7,723 nucleotides of DNA from Ruminococcus sp. (GCA_023667385.1 JAMPAE010000063.1:1-7723), one strand, 5' to 3'. Numbered from the stretch's first letter, positions 1 to 5,095 are shown. Notes: generated from the letters alone by a model not told the origin. Translations and numbers: made by a program.

Positions 1-55
1 ACCTGCGGCATCTTGCTCCCAAAGCAAGCACTCTACCAAACTGAGCTACGCCTCG
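1..55 (-). tRNA. tRNA-Pro (anticodon UGG), 3' end cut by the window edge
   Basis: Read on the minus strand this is the 5' three quarters of a tRNA. The 7-nt acceptor strand is CGAGGCG (55-49). The D arm has GCTC/GAGT pairing around a loop with the conserved GG. The anticodon stem CTTGC/GCAAG closes the loop TTTGGGA, which gives anticodon TGG and so proline. The T-stem strand GCAGG follows, and the window ends at the first base of the T loop. The missing part is the T loop, the second T-stem strand and the 3' acceptor strand. It is transcribed from its own promoter at 96-124. Its cognate enzyme, ProRS, lies further along the window. Confidence 0.93.
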
Positions 56-95
56 ATTTATGTGTATCGTTGCTGCCTTTCCGACAGCGTATAAA

Positions 96-124
96 AGTAT
101 ACCCTATTTTTTTCTTTTTGTCAA
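96..124 (-). promoter_or_regulatory. Sigma-A promoter of tRNA-Pro
   Basis: On the minus strand there is a consensus -35 TTGACA (124-119), a 17-nt A-rich spacer and -10 TATACT (101-96). Transcription should start near position 89, about 35 nt before the mature tRNA 5' end at 55. The -35 box includes the TGA stop codon (123-121) of the C_GCAxxG_C_C gene just upstream, so the tRNA unit starts exactly where the protein gene ends. No terminator lies between them, so readthrough into the tRNA is also possible. Confidence 0.85.
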
Positions 125-564
125 CAGTTATTGTCAATCATTTCTTCAAGAATTTGTGCAGCTTCATATACTTTTTGTGGGCAGGGTCTTTTTTCATAAT
201 ATTCCTTGCTGCGTTCTTCCGGGATGGGGGACTGCTTGATGTTTTTGTCAAGCCCCAACAGCTCACGGCAGATGATGGTGCCGTTCTTTTCCTTGAATTT
301 TTCTGCAAATTGCTGGATTTTTGCATATGCCGATGCCTTGTCACTTGCATCCTCGCCGCCGTAAAGCGCACCAAGCACCATTGCCGCACCGCTGACTGCG
401 CCGCAGACTTCCCTGAGCCTGCCCATGCCGCCGCCAAGACCCATCGACATCTTTTTTGCGGTTATCTCATCAATTTCAAGCAAATCCGCAAAAGCCACAA
501 CCACTGCCTGAGAACAGTTATATCCGTTGAAGAAATTCGCTTTTGCATTTTCTGCTCGTGACAT
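121..564 (-). CDS. C_GCAxxG_C_C family (probable redox) protein
   Basis: This 147-residue protein fits the C_GCAxxG_C_C family, small cysteine proteins often found near redox or metal enzymes in anaerobes. Their exact reaction is not established. The family cysteines appear in order: C17 in NCSQAV, C54 in the VCGAVSG segment (the family's GCAxxG-like core, after a Gly-rich GLGGGMGR stretch), C99 in ICRELLG and C128 in RPCP. An extra cysteine, C147, is the very last residue. No signal peptide or membrane segment is seen, so it should be cytosolic. The ATG at 564 is preceded by AGAAAGGA with a 5-nt spacer. It lies 132 nt downstream of the unknown 192-residue gene on the same strand and may be read through from it; no convincing promoter of its own was found. 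The family assignment is secure, the function is not. Confidence 0.88.
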   Translation of the reverse strand: MSRAENAKANFFNGYNCSQAVVVAFADLLEIDEITAKKMSMGLGGGMGRLREVCGAVSGAAMVLGALYGGEDASDKASAYAKIQQFAEKFKEKNGTIICRELLGLDKNIKQSPIPEERSKEYYEKRPCPQKVYEAAQILEEMIDNNC

Positions 565-602
565 AAAAATCCTTTCTGCACTGTTTTTTGCTCTTTTTAT
601 AT

Positions 603-641
603 GCGGGTAGGGCTGTTAGATCTGATATAAATCCTGCCCGC
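603..641. repeat. Inverted repeat in the gap between two minus-strand genes
   Basis: GCGGGTAGG (603-611) and CCTGCCCGC (633-641) form a 9-pair stem around a 21-nt loop if read on the plus strand, with one G-U pair. Read on the minus strand, the direction in which the flanking genes run, one pair becomes a C-A mismatch. No T-run follows on either side, so this is not a normal terminator. It could be an mRNA-processing or pausing hairpin, or chance. Nothing else recognisable fills the 565-696 gap. Confidence 0.4.
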
Positions 642-696
642 AATACCGCACAAGAGACCGAACATTTAGTTTAAAACTGATTGATTCATCGTTTAC

Positions 697-1275
697 TCAG
701 TCTGTTTCAATGAATTCAACCTTGTTTATCTCACTTTCAATCACTTCAATTGCCAGCTTCCAAACGGTTTCACCTGCCGAAACAAACCCCTCATTTGTTT
801 GCTGAACAGAGCAAAGCATCGCAAACGCTTCGCCGATGTTTCTTGTGATGTTGCCGCCTTTTTTCAGTGCCAAATAATAGAATGTGAATGCCGCACCATC
901 AGAAATGTTCTTGAAAAATCCGGGAGAGCGCTCCGCAAGTGTGCTGTAAAGCGAGTTGATTGCCGTTGTTGCAAGGTGATCAGTGGGCACCTTGATTTGC
1001 AGGCTGGATTCAGCGGCAAAAACAAGCAGCACCTTAATCTGATAGAGTATATCCTGCGAAAGATACTTCTGTGCAAGCACATCCTTGAAGTTGACAACAA
1101 TTGCATCGCTGTCAAATGACGGCGTGATTGTTGCCAGTCTGCTGCCAAGCTCCCTTGCTTTTTGAAGGTTACCGTTTGCACGGTGACGGTTCATCGTTTC
1201 AAATGCAGCCGCAATGCTTGCCGATGCGTTAATATCCATGCCTTTGCTGTAAATTTTAATGTCATTGTCAGCCAT
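697..1275 (-). CDS. Unrecognised conserved-looking protein, 192 residues
   Basis: I do not recognise this protein. The chosen start is the ATG at 1275, which has AAGGAGG about 10 nt upstream. Earlier in-frame starts (up to 1377) overlap the PHP gene and lack a ribosome binding site. The protein looks largely helical and soluble: a polar N-terminus (1-20), an amphipathic region at 20-50, a hydrophobic stretch around 76-92, and a segment at 120-155 with FFKNISDGAAF and GEAFAMLC. The C-terminus is acidic. There is no signal peptide, no clear membrane helix and no metal-binding cysteine pattern (one Cys, C155). It starts 31 nt after the PHP gene stop, so the two are almost certainly co-transcribed and may share a pathway. 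That partnership is the only functional clue. Confidence 0.75.
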   Translation of the reverse strand: MADNDIKIYSKGMDINASASIAAAFETMNRHRANGNLQKARELGSRLATITPSFDSDAIVVNFKDVLAQKYLSQDILYQIKVLLVFAAESSLQIKVPTDHLATTAINSLYSTLAERSPGFFKNISDGAAFTFYYLALKKGGNITRNIGEAFAMLCSVQQTNEGFVSAGETVWKLAIEVIESEINKVEFIETD

Positions 1276-1306
1276 TTTGCAGCCGCCTCCTTGTTTTGTA
1301 AGTGGT

Positions 1307-2173
1307 TTATTTTGCATTTTCAAGCTTCTTTTGTTTGCGGTGAAGCTTTGCCTTGTAGTTGATGAGTTCTTCAACACATTCTTCCGGCGGACCGTAATCG
1401 CCGAGTCTGATGGGATATGCGTTGTAGCCGCCGTGGAAGTCGCTTCCGCCGGTCATCAGAAGCTTGTGCTTTTTGGCAACACCTTTGAGGTATTCCTGCT
1501 GTTCAGGTGTATTTTCCGGGTGCCAAACTTCAACGCCGTCAAGTCCAAGCTCAATAAGCTCATCAAGAAGCTCAAAGTTGTCATAGAAACCGGGATGAGC
1601 CAAAACAGCAATTCCGCCTGCTTCGTGGATTTCTTTAAGTGTTTCCTCCGGAGAGGTGTATGTAGTGTTTACAAGTATATTATCAGGGCTGCTTTTTTTG
1701 AAAAGCTGATCGAAAAGTTCACCGAAAATCGTTGTGGTATATCCGCTTTCAAGAAGTGCCTGCATGATGTGCTGTTTAAAAATGTTTGTTGAGCCTGTTG
1801 CGCATTTTACAATGTATTCGGCTGAAATCGGAAATTTCTCAGCCGCTCTGACCGCCATAACTCTTCCTGCCGCCTTGCGCAGAGTGGAGTTGCGTTTGCA
1901 AAGTCCTTCAAGTCTTTCCGGCTTATCGGGATAATAGCAAAGCAAGTGTGCTTTTGATTTGCGTTTTTGGTCGGTGCAGCTCAGTTCAACTGCCGGAATA
2001 ACGTTGATTCCGAATCTTTTTCCGATAATCTGAGCTCTGACAGTGCCTGCAAGGCAATCATGATCGGTGATGGCAAGGGTTTTGATTTCACTTTTGCGAG
2101 CGAGCTGAATAATGTCGTCAATACCCATTGTGCCGTCTGAAAGTTTAGTATGACAATGTAAATCTGCAGTCAA
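1307..2173 (-). CDS. PHP-domain metal-dependent phosphoesterase (YciV/RNase AM-like)
   Basis: This 288-residue protein is a PHP-superfamily phosphoesterase of the YciV/RNase AM type. Characterised relatives remove phosphate from 3',5'-nucleoside bisphosphates or act as 5'-3' exoribonucleases on short RNA. All the usual metal ligands are present: H6 and H8 in DLHCHTKLSDG with D13, D37-H38 in ITDHD, E63, H76, H193 in LAHPG, and D245/H247 in GSDFHG. The insertion around 95-170, with H135, is typical of this subgroup, and the length matches the family (E. coli YciV is about 290). The start is TTG at 2173, chosen because AGAGG lies 7 nt upstream and the product begins right before the first metal motif. 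The enzyme should be cytosolic. It heads an operon with the unknown 192-residue gene and has its own promoter and a leader of about 140 nt. The precise substrate (nucleotide or RNA) cannot be read from the sequence. Confidence 0.9.
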   Translation of the reverse strand: MTADLHCHTKLSDGTMGIDDIIQLARKSEIKTLAITDHDCLAGTVRAQIIGKRFGINVIPAVELSCTDQKRKSKAHLLCYYPDKPERLEGLCKRNSTLRKAAGRVMAVRAAEKFPISAEYIVKCATGSTNIFKQHIMQALLESGYTTTIFGELFDQLFKKSSPDNILVNTTYTSPEETLKEIHEAGGIAVLAHPGFYDNFELLDELIELGLDGVEVWHPENTPEQQEYLKGVAKKHKLLMTGGSDFHGGYNAYPIRLGDYGPPEECVEELINYKAKLHRKQKKLENAK

Positions 2174-2202
2174 AATTATTCCTCTTTTCCTTTCTGATTT
2201 CA

Positions 2203-2226
2203 GCGATCAATCCCCAATTGAATCGC
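2203..2226 (-). other. Hairpin in the leader of the PHP operon
   Basis: On the minus strand the 5' leader (about 2315 down to 2174) contains GCGA-T-TCAAT, a 5-nt loop TGGGG, then ATTGA-TCGC. This is a 9-pair stem with a single bulged base, ending about 18 nt before the ribosome binding site at 2185-2181. It matches no riboswitch I know. It may influence translation of the TTG start or mRNA stability. The rest of the leader shows no other clear structure. Confidence 0.4.
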
Positions 2227-2321
2227 ACAGTTCATTGCTGCTGCACGTTGCACGAGAGAAAGCAACCTCAAAATCGCAGCAAAAAATGACAAATTTCCTC
2301 TATAATAAAGTTTACACAATA

Positions 2322-2350
2322 AGTATACACTTTATTTTACTTTATTTCAA
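2322..2350 (-). promoter_or_regulatory. Sigma-A promoter of the PHP operon
   Basis: Minus strand: -35 TTGAAA (2350-2345), 17-nt spacer and -10 TATACT (2327-2322). The start point would be near 2315, giving a leader of about 140 nt. It lies in the 328-base gap 2174-2501, which also holds the divergent plus-strand promoter at 2446-2474. The stretch between the two (2351-2445) is AT-rich and shows nothing else that I can name. Confidence 0.7.
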
Positions 2351-2445
2351 GAGAATTTGACAAAAAACAACATGGATAATTCAGGAATTGTTTACATTTT
2401 ACTGTAAGATTTGCTCTCTTTCAAGCACTTATTCGCAGTTGAAAC

Positions 2446-2474
2446 TTGACTTTTTGTTCTGATTTTGCTATAAT
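2446..2474 (+). promoter_or_regulatory. Strong sigma-A promoter (extended -10) of the His-repeat peptide gene
   Basis: TTGACT (2446-2451), a 17-nt spacer and a perfect TATAAT (2469-2474) preceded by TG one base upstream (extended -10). The expected start is near 2481, leaving a very short leader before AAGGAGG (2487-2493). No operator-like dyad overlaps it, so it may be constitutively strong. Confidence 0.85.
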
Positions 2475-2501
2475 AGATGCAAACTCAAGGAGGTATTAAA
2501 G

Positions 2502-2711
2502 ATGAAAAAGATATTTATTCCGGTTGCTGTCATCGTGCTGATTCTTGCCATTGTTGCGGTCATTCTCAGCAAAACAAGCGGCGGTAACAATTCAGAACTT
2601 GGCTATCACACCCATGAAAACGGTGAGATTCATTATGACAGCGGTGAAGTGGTAACTCAGGAAACACACACCCACGAAAACGGCGAAGTTCACTATGGTG
2701 CTGCCGAATAA
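2502..2711 (+). CDS. Membrane-anchored small protein with duplicated His-rich motif
   Basis: A 69-residue protein with ideal expression signals: AAGGAGG eight nt before the ATG, a strong promoter and a terminator, so it is very likely a real gene. After MKK comes one hydrophobic helix (about 4-22), which serves as an uncleaved signal anchor or a signal peptide. The two lysines in front suggest an N-in topology with the rest outside the cell. A Gly/Asn/Ser linker leads into two copies of HTHENGE[I/V]HY (36-45 and 56-65), 20 residues apart, giving six histidines (36, 38, 44, 56, 58, 64) with adjacent acidic residues. Such spacing suggests binding of zinc, nickel or copper, but this is inference. 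I recognise no named family. It stands alone as a single-gene unit between the PHP operon and the XRE regulator; no metal transporter is seen in the window. Confidence 0.8.
   Translation: MKKIFIPVAVIVLILAIVAVILSKTSGGNNSELGYHTHENGEIHYDSGEVVTQETHTHENGEVHYGAAE
2607..2697 (+). repeat. Two diverged 31-bp in-frame repeats (2607-2637, 2667-2697)
   Basis: The two copies lie exactly 60 bases apart, inside the small His-rich gene, and differ at 5 of 31 positions. Four of the five differences are silent (CAT/CAC twice, GGT/GGC, GAG/GAA) and the fifth is a conservative Ile/Val change. This indicates an old internal duplication whose protein sequence has been kept by selection. Confidence 0.85.
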
Positions 2712-2729
2712 TTAAATGTAAATTAACAG

Positions 2730-2763
2730 CTAACCACGACTTAACTGCCGTGGTTAGTCTTTT
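2730..2763 (+). terminator. Rho-independent terminator of the His-repeat peptide gene
   Basis: CTAACCACG (2730-2738), a 10-nt loop, CGTGGTTAG (2749-2757), then TCTTTT. The 9-bp stem is perfect. It ends the plus-strand unit and, since the XRE gene converges from the right, may also stop minus-strand transcripts, although the T-run in that direction is weaker. Confidence 0.88.
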
Positions 2764-2817
2764 ATATTGCGGGTGAGGGTATGCCTGCGAATGGGTAGCA
2801 GCCGCAGAGTAAGCATT

Positions 2818-3018
2818 TCACAAGCACAAAATGTAATCTGCCGATACTTTGTAAAATTTGCAAAGCGTTATCAGATGTCTGAGAGGCAGTTCGTTTTCAC
2901 CTTTTTCATATCTGGAGTATACCTGCTGAGTTGTGCCGAGAATTGCAGCAAGGTCTTTTTGAGTTAGATCCCTGTCCTCACGCAGTTCCCTTATTATATC
3001 AATGTAAGTTTTGTTCAT
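2818..3018 (-). CDS. XRE/Cro-type HTH transcriptional regulator, 66 residues
   Basis: This is a minimal DNA-binding protein of the XRE/Cro (HTH_3) family with no effector domain. The helix-turn-helix runs from about residue 18 to 37, with LTQKDLAAILGT as helix 2 and turn and TQQVYSRYEKGE containing the recognition helix. The ending VSADYILCL is the usual close of this fold (commonly SADYLLGL). The start chosen is the ATG at 3018, with AGGA eight nt upstream; an in-frame GTG at 3039 would add seven residues but has a poorer site. It is divergent from the zinc-ribbon membrane gene, across a 192-nt gap containing two matching 18-bp dyads. The simplest reading is that it represses that gene and possibly itself. 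Direct binding is not shown by the sequence. Confidence 0.9.
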   Translation of the reverse strand: MNKTYIDIIRELREDRDLTQKDLAAILGTTQQVYSRYEKGENELPLRHLITLCKFYKVSADYILCL

Positions 3019-3029
3019 GGATAATATCC
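3019..3029. promoter_or_regulatory. 11-bp dyad touching the XRE start codon
   Basis: GGATAATATCC is a perfect 5-1-5 palindrome that ends right at the XRE ATG and overlaps its AGGA ribosome binding site. It is too tight to form an RNA hairpin, so if meaningful it would be a DNA operator, perhaps for autoregulation. It could be chance. Confidence 0.3.
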
Positions 3030-3041
3030 TAATGCGCACCC

Positions 3042-3070
3042 ATATTAATCCGAGTAACGTTACCTTTCAT
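3042..3070 (-). promoter_or_regulatory. Candidate promoter of the XRE regulator gene
   Basis: Minus strand: ATGAAA (3070-3065), 17-nt spacer and TAATAT (3047-3042), each matching the sigma-A consensus at 4 of 6 positions. The spacer contains the perfect 10-bp palindrome GTAACGTTAC (3054-3063), and the -35 sits in an inverted pair TTTCAT/ATGAAA (3065-3083). It is weaker than the other promoters here, as expected for a regulator gene. Confidence 0.4.
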
Positions 3071-3095
3071 GTTATTTATGAAAATAATTTTACGT

Positions 3096-3113
3096 TACAT
3101 CAGATTTGATGTA
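3096..3113. promoter_or_regulatory. Operator-like dyad 1, immediately upstream of a -35 box
   Basis: TACATCAGATTTGATGTA is an inverted repeat with perfect 7-bp arms and a 4-bp centre. It ends at the base before the TTGACT -35 box (3114). It shares the consensus TACAYCA-N4-TGRTGTA with dyad 2; the one base that differs between the copies changes symmetrically in both arms, the mark of a protein-binding site for a symmetric dimer. Confidence 0.72.
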
Positions 3114-3142
3114 TTGACTTTACACCATATGTGGTGTATACT
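3114..3142 (+). promoter_or_regulatory. Sigma-A promoter of the zinc-ribbon membrane gene
   Basis: TTGACT (3114-3119), 17-nt spacer and TATACT (3137-3142). The start should be near 3149, leaving a leader of about 60 nt before ATG 3211. The spacer is almost entirely occupied by operator-like dyad 2, and dyad 1 abuts the -35 box, so this promoter should be tightly regulated. Confidence 0.85.
3121..3138. promoter_or_regulatory. Operator-like dyad 2, inside the promoter spacer
   Basis: TACACCATATGTGGTGTA has perfect 7-bp arms and a 4-bp centre, fills the -35/-10 spacer and covers the first two bases of the -10 box. A protein bound here would block RNA polymerase. Its centre is 25 bp from that of dyad 1. 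The likeliest binder is the divergent XRE protein, by position only. Confidence 0.75.
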
Positions 3143-3210
3143 TATTTTTGACAGAATTATTCACAGCGATTCAAAATATAAAAGACGCTGAAAATTAAGG
3201 AGGATGAAAT

Positions 3211-3864
3211 ATGTTTTGTCAAAAATGCGGTAAGGAAATACCGAACGATTCCAATGTGTGCCAATTTTGCGGTGCTCCGCAGGTGAGCGGAAGCTTTCCG
3301 CAACAGCCGTCCGTGCCCGCCGAGCCAAAGAAGAAAAAGAAGAAGAAAGGATGCCTGATTGCGGTCATAGTGGTTGCGCTGATTGCGGTTTTCTTTATAG
3401 CATTGGGCTCATCTTCTGATGAACCTAATGTTTCTGATGATAAAGTAAGCACGAGTGCAGCAGGCAATGCAAGCACTACTAAAAAGGATAGTGTAGCGGA
3501 GACAACCGTGTCGGAAAAAGACTATAAAGCATCTTGCGAAAGCATTGCATATAAGGATATTGCAAGAAATCCGGATTCATATGCCGGCAAAAATGTAAAG
3601 TTTAAAGGCGAAGTCATTCAGGTTCAAGAAGGTTGGGGCAACAGTGTAATATATAGAATTGATGTCACTCAAGATGAGTATGGATATTGGGATGACACTG
3701 TATATGTTACATATGAATTGCCGGATGGCGCACCAAGAATATTGGAAGATGATATTGTAACGTTTTATGGTGAGTGCAAGGGTACAAAATCATATACGAG
3801 TGTGATGGGTGGACAAATTACTATTCCGGAAGTTGATGCACATTATATTGTTATTGACCAGTAA
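3211..3864 (+). CDS. Zinc-ribbon, single-pass membrane protein with OB-fold-like C-terminal domain
   Basis: A 217-residue protein in four parts. Residues 3-20 form a zinc ribbon (C3-x2-C6, C17-x2-C20). Residues 22-46 are a Pro/Gln-rich linker ending in seven lysines (40-46). Residues 48-65 are one hydrophobic membrane helix; the lysines put the ribbon in the cytoplasm. After a Ser/Thr-rich, disordered-looking stretch (66-103), residues 104-217 form a soluble beta-rich domain outside the membrane, with NPDSYAGKNVKFKGEV, DDTVYVTY and DDIVTFYGEC. This pattern resembles the tRNA_anti-like OB-fold domain common in small secreted proteins of Clostridia; I assign it by pattern only. The start is ATG 3211 with AAGGAGG seven nt upstream. 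The promoter carries two operator-like dyads, and a divergent XRE gene suggests its repressor. Ligand and role are unknown. Confidence 0.85.
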   Translation: MFCQKCGKEIPNDSNVCQFCGAPQVSGSFPQQPSVPAEPKKKKKKKGCLIAVIVVALIAVFFIALGSSSDEPNVSDDKVSTSAAGNASTTKKDSVAETTVSEKDYKASCESIAYKDIARNPDSYAGKNVKFKGEVIQVQEGWGNSVIYRIDVTQDEYGYWDDTVYVTYELPDGAPRILEDDIVTFYGECKGTKSYTSVMGGQITIPEVDAHYIVIDQ

Positions 3865-3880
3865 TCGCAATTAAATTAGG

Positions 3881-3923
3881 AAAAAATTACTCTGCAAGTT
3901 TGAATCACTTGCAGAGTAATTTT
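3881..3923. terminator. Bidirectional terminator with a perfect 17-bp stem
   Basis: The arms 3883-3899 and 3907-3923 are exact reverse complements around a 7-nt loop. The outer AAAATT/AATTTT gives each strand a T-rich end, and the minus strand has six Ts in a row (3886-3881). It lies between convergent genes and should stop both the zinc-ribbon membrane gene and the LDH-family gene. Confidence 0.9.
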
Positions 3924-3950
3924 ATGAGGAAATATTGTAAAATGTTAAAA

Positions 3951-4898
3951 TCAGATTTTGATGTTTTTGATGATTTCTTTCAGGCAATCAGCACTTCTTC
4001 TCAGTGAGGTCAGCTCCTTGTCGTCAAGCGGCAGGAGAAGCTTGCTGTGAGCGCCCTTGCGGCCGACAATGTTCAGCAGGCTCAGGCACACGTCATCAAT
4101 GCCGTATTCGCCGTGAAGCATGGTTGAAACAGTGAGGGGAGTGTCAATTCCGCTGTTGAGGCTGCGGCAGATGTGGCAAACTGAAACTGCAACTGCATAA
4201 AAGGTTGCGCCCTTATCCTCGATTACTCTTGCACCTGATTCACGAACGTATCTTTCAATGTCGGCATAGTTAAGCTCAGGATAGGTCATGCCGTCTGTGC
4301 GAAGATAAGATGAGTTGAAATCACGGATGGGTATGTTTGAAATGTTTGCAATTGACCACGGCACGAATGATGAATCGCCGTGCTCACCGATAACATAAGC
4401 ATGAACGTGGCGCTGATTGAGCTGATAAAGCTCAGAAAGGCGGGCTCTGAGACGTGAAGTGTCAAGAATTGTGCCCGAACCGATGATTCTGTCCTCCGGG
4501 ATTCCCGAACATTTGCAGAATGTATATGTGAGAATGTCAACCGGGTTGCTGACGATGAGATAGGTCGCACGGTCGGCATATTTTGTGATTTCGGGGATGA
4601 TGCTTTTGATGATGTTGACGTTTGTTTGTGCAAGGTCAAGACGTGACTGACCCGGCTTTCTTGCTGCGCCGGATGTGATGATGACGATGTCTGAATCTTT
4701 GGCGTCAGCATAGCTGCCTGCGTAAACAGAGCAGGGAGTGCAGAACGGTGTGCCCTGCTGAATGTCGAGTGCTTCACCTGTTGCTTTTTTGTTGTTGATG
4801 TCAATCATGACAATTTCGCTTGCAAGTCCCATAACTGTGAGAGTGTAAGCGATTGTTGAGCCAACGCTGCCTGAACCGATAATAGTAATTTTTTTCAT
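3951..4898 (-). CDS. ldh: L-lactate dehydrogenase family enzyme (with Arg at the specificity position)
   Basis: A 315-residue NAD-dependent LDH/MDH-family dehydrogenase of normal length. It should reduce pyruvate to L-lactate, regenerating NAD+ in fermentation, probably as a cytosolic tetramer. The Rossmann motif GSGSVGS (8-14) and D33 indicate NAD. LDH-type signatures are SNPVDILTY (117-125), GSGTILDTSRLR (140-151; D146, R149) and the catalytic GEHGD (171-175) with H173. T231 in KGATFYA is also LDH-like. However, the mobile substrate loop reads ARKPGQSR, with R80 where lactate dehydrogenases usually have Gln (position 102 in dogfish numbering) and malate dehydrogenases have Arg. R86 is the conserved loop arginine. 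Malate or mixed activity is therefore possible. ATG 4898 follows AAGGAAGA with a good spacer, the gene has its own promoter, and a strong terminator follows it. Confidence 0.85.
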   Translation of the reverse strand: MKKITIIGSGSVGSTIAYTLTVMGLASEIVMIDINNKKATGEALDIQQGTPFCTPCSVYAGSYADAKDSDIVIITSGAARKPGQSRLDLAQTNVNIIKSIIPEITKYADRATYLIVSNPVDILTYTFCKCSGIPEDRIIGSGTILDTSRLRARLSELYQLNQRHVHAYVIGEHGDSSFVPWSIANISNIPIRDFNSSYLRTDGMTYPELNYADIERYVRESGARVIEDKGATFYAVAVSVCHICRSLNSGIDTPLTVSTMLHGEYGIDDVCLSLLNIVGRKGAHSKLLLPLDDKELTSLRRSADCLKEIIKNIKI

Positions 4899-4948
4899 TT
4901 TAATCTTCCTTGTGTTGTAGTATTCTAATTATTATTAACATTTTGAGT

Positions 4949-4977
4949 ATTATATAACTATCCGAGGCACAAATCAA
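4949..4977 (-). promoter_or_regulatory. Sigma-A promoter of the LDH-family gene
   Basis: Minus strand: -35 TTGATT (4977-4972), 17-nt spacer and perfect -10 TATAAT (4954-4949). The start would be near 4942, about 43 nt before the ATG. A Rex-type redox operator (TTGTGAA-like dyad) might be expected upstream of such a gene, but I do not see one. Confidence 0.8.
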
Positions 4978-5095
4978 ATGCAAATTATACATATCGGTAT
5001 TTATTTATTGATATATCAGGAGCGATTTTAAATTCGCTTGAAATAATCGACACATAGACACTGAACTGTATGATAAAATGGCGCAAAAACAGCAT

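Noticed and set aside
13..561. 182-codon plus-strand open frame
   Set aside because: It runs antisense to tRNA-Pro and the C_GCAxxG_C_C gene, has no ribosome binding site, and its product resembles no family.
1276..1377. Longer N-terminus for the 192-residue protein (GTG at 1377 or ATG at 1317)
   Set aside because: Both overlap the PHP gene and lack a ribosome binding site, while ATG 1275 follows AAGGAGG.
2357..2380. Plus-strand TTGACA followed by GATAAT as a second promoter
   Set aside because: The spacer is only 12 nt; the TTGACT/TATAAT pair at 2446-2474 is far better placed.
2767..2967. Plus-strand open frame of 66 codons
   Set aside because: It is antisense to the XRE gene, with no start signal.
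3122..3137. NrdR box (ribonucleotide reductase operator)
   Set aside because: The sequence matches the remembered NrdR consensus at about 13 of 16 bases, but the sister dyad does not fit, and no nrd gene is present.
3096..3138. CopY or BlaI/MecI-type operator (TACA...TGTA)
   Set aside because: Those sites have two bases between TACA and TGTA; here there are ten, and no matching regulator is encoded.
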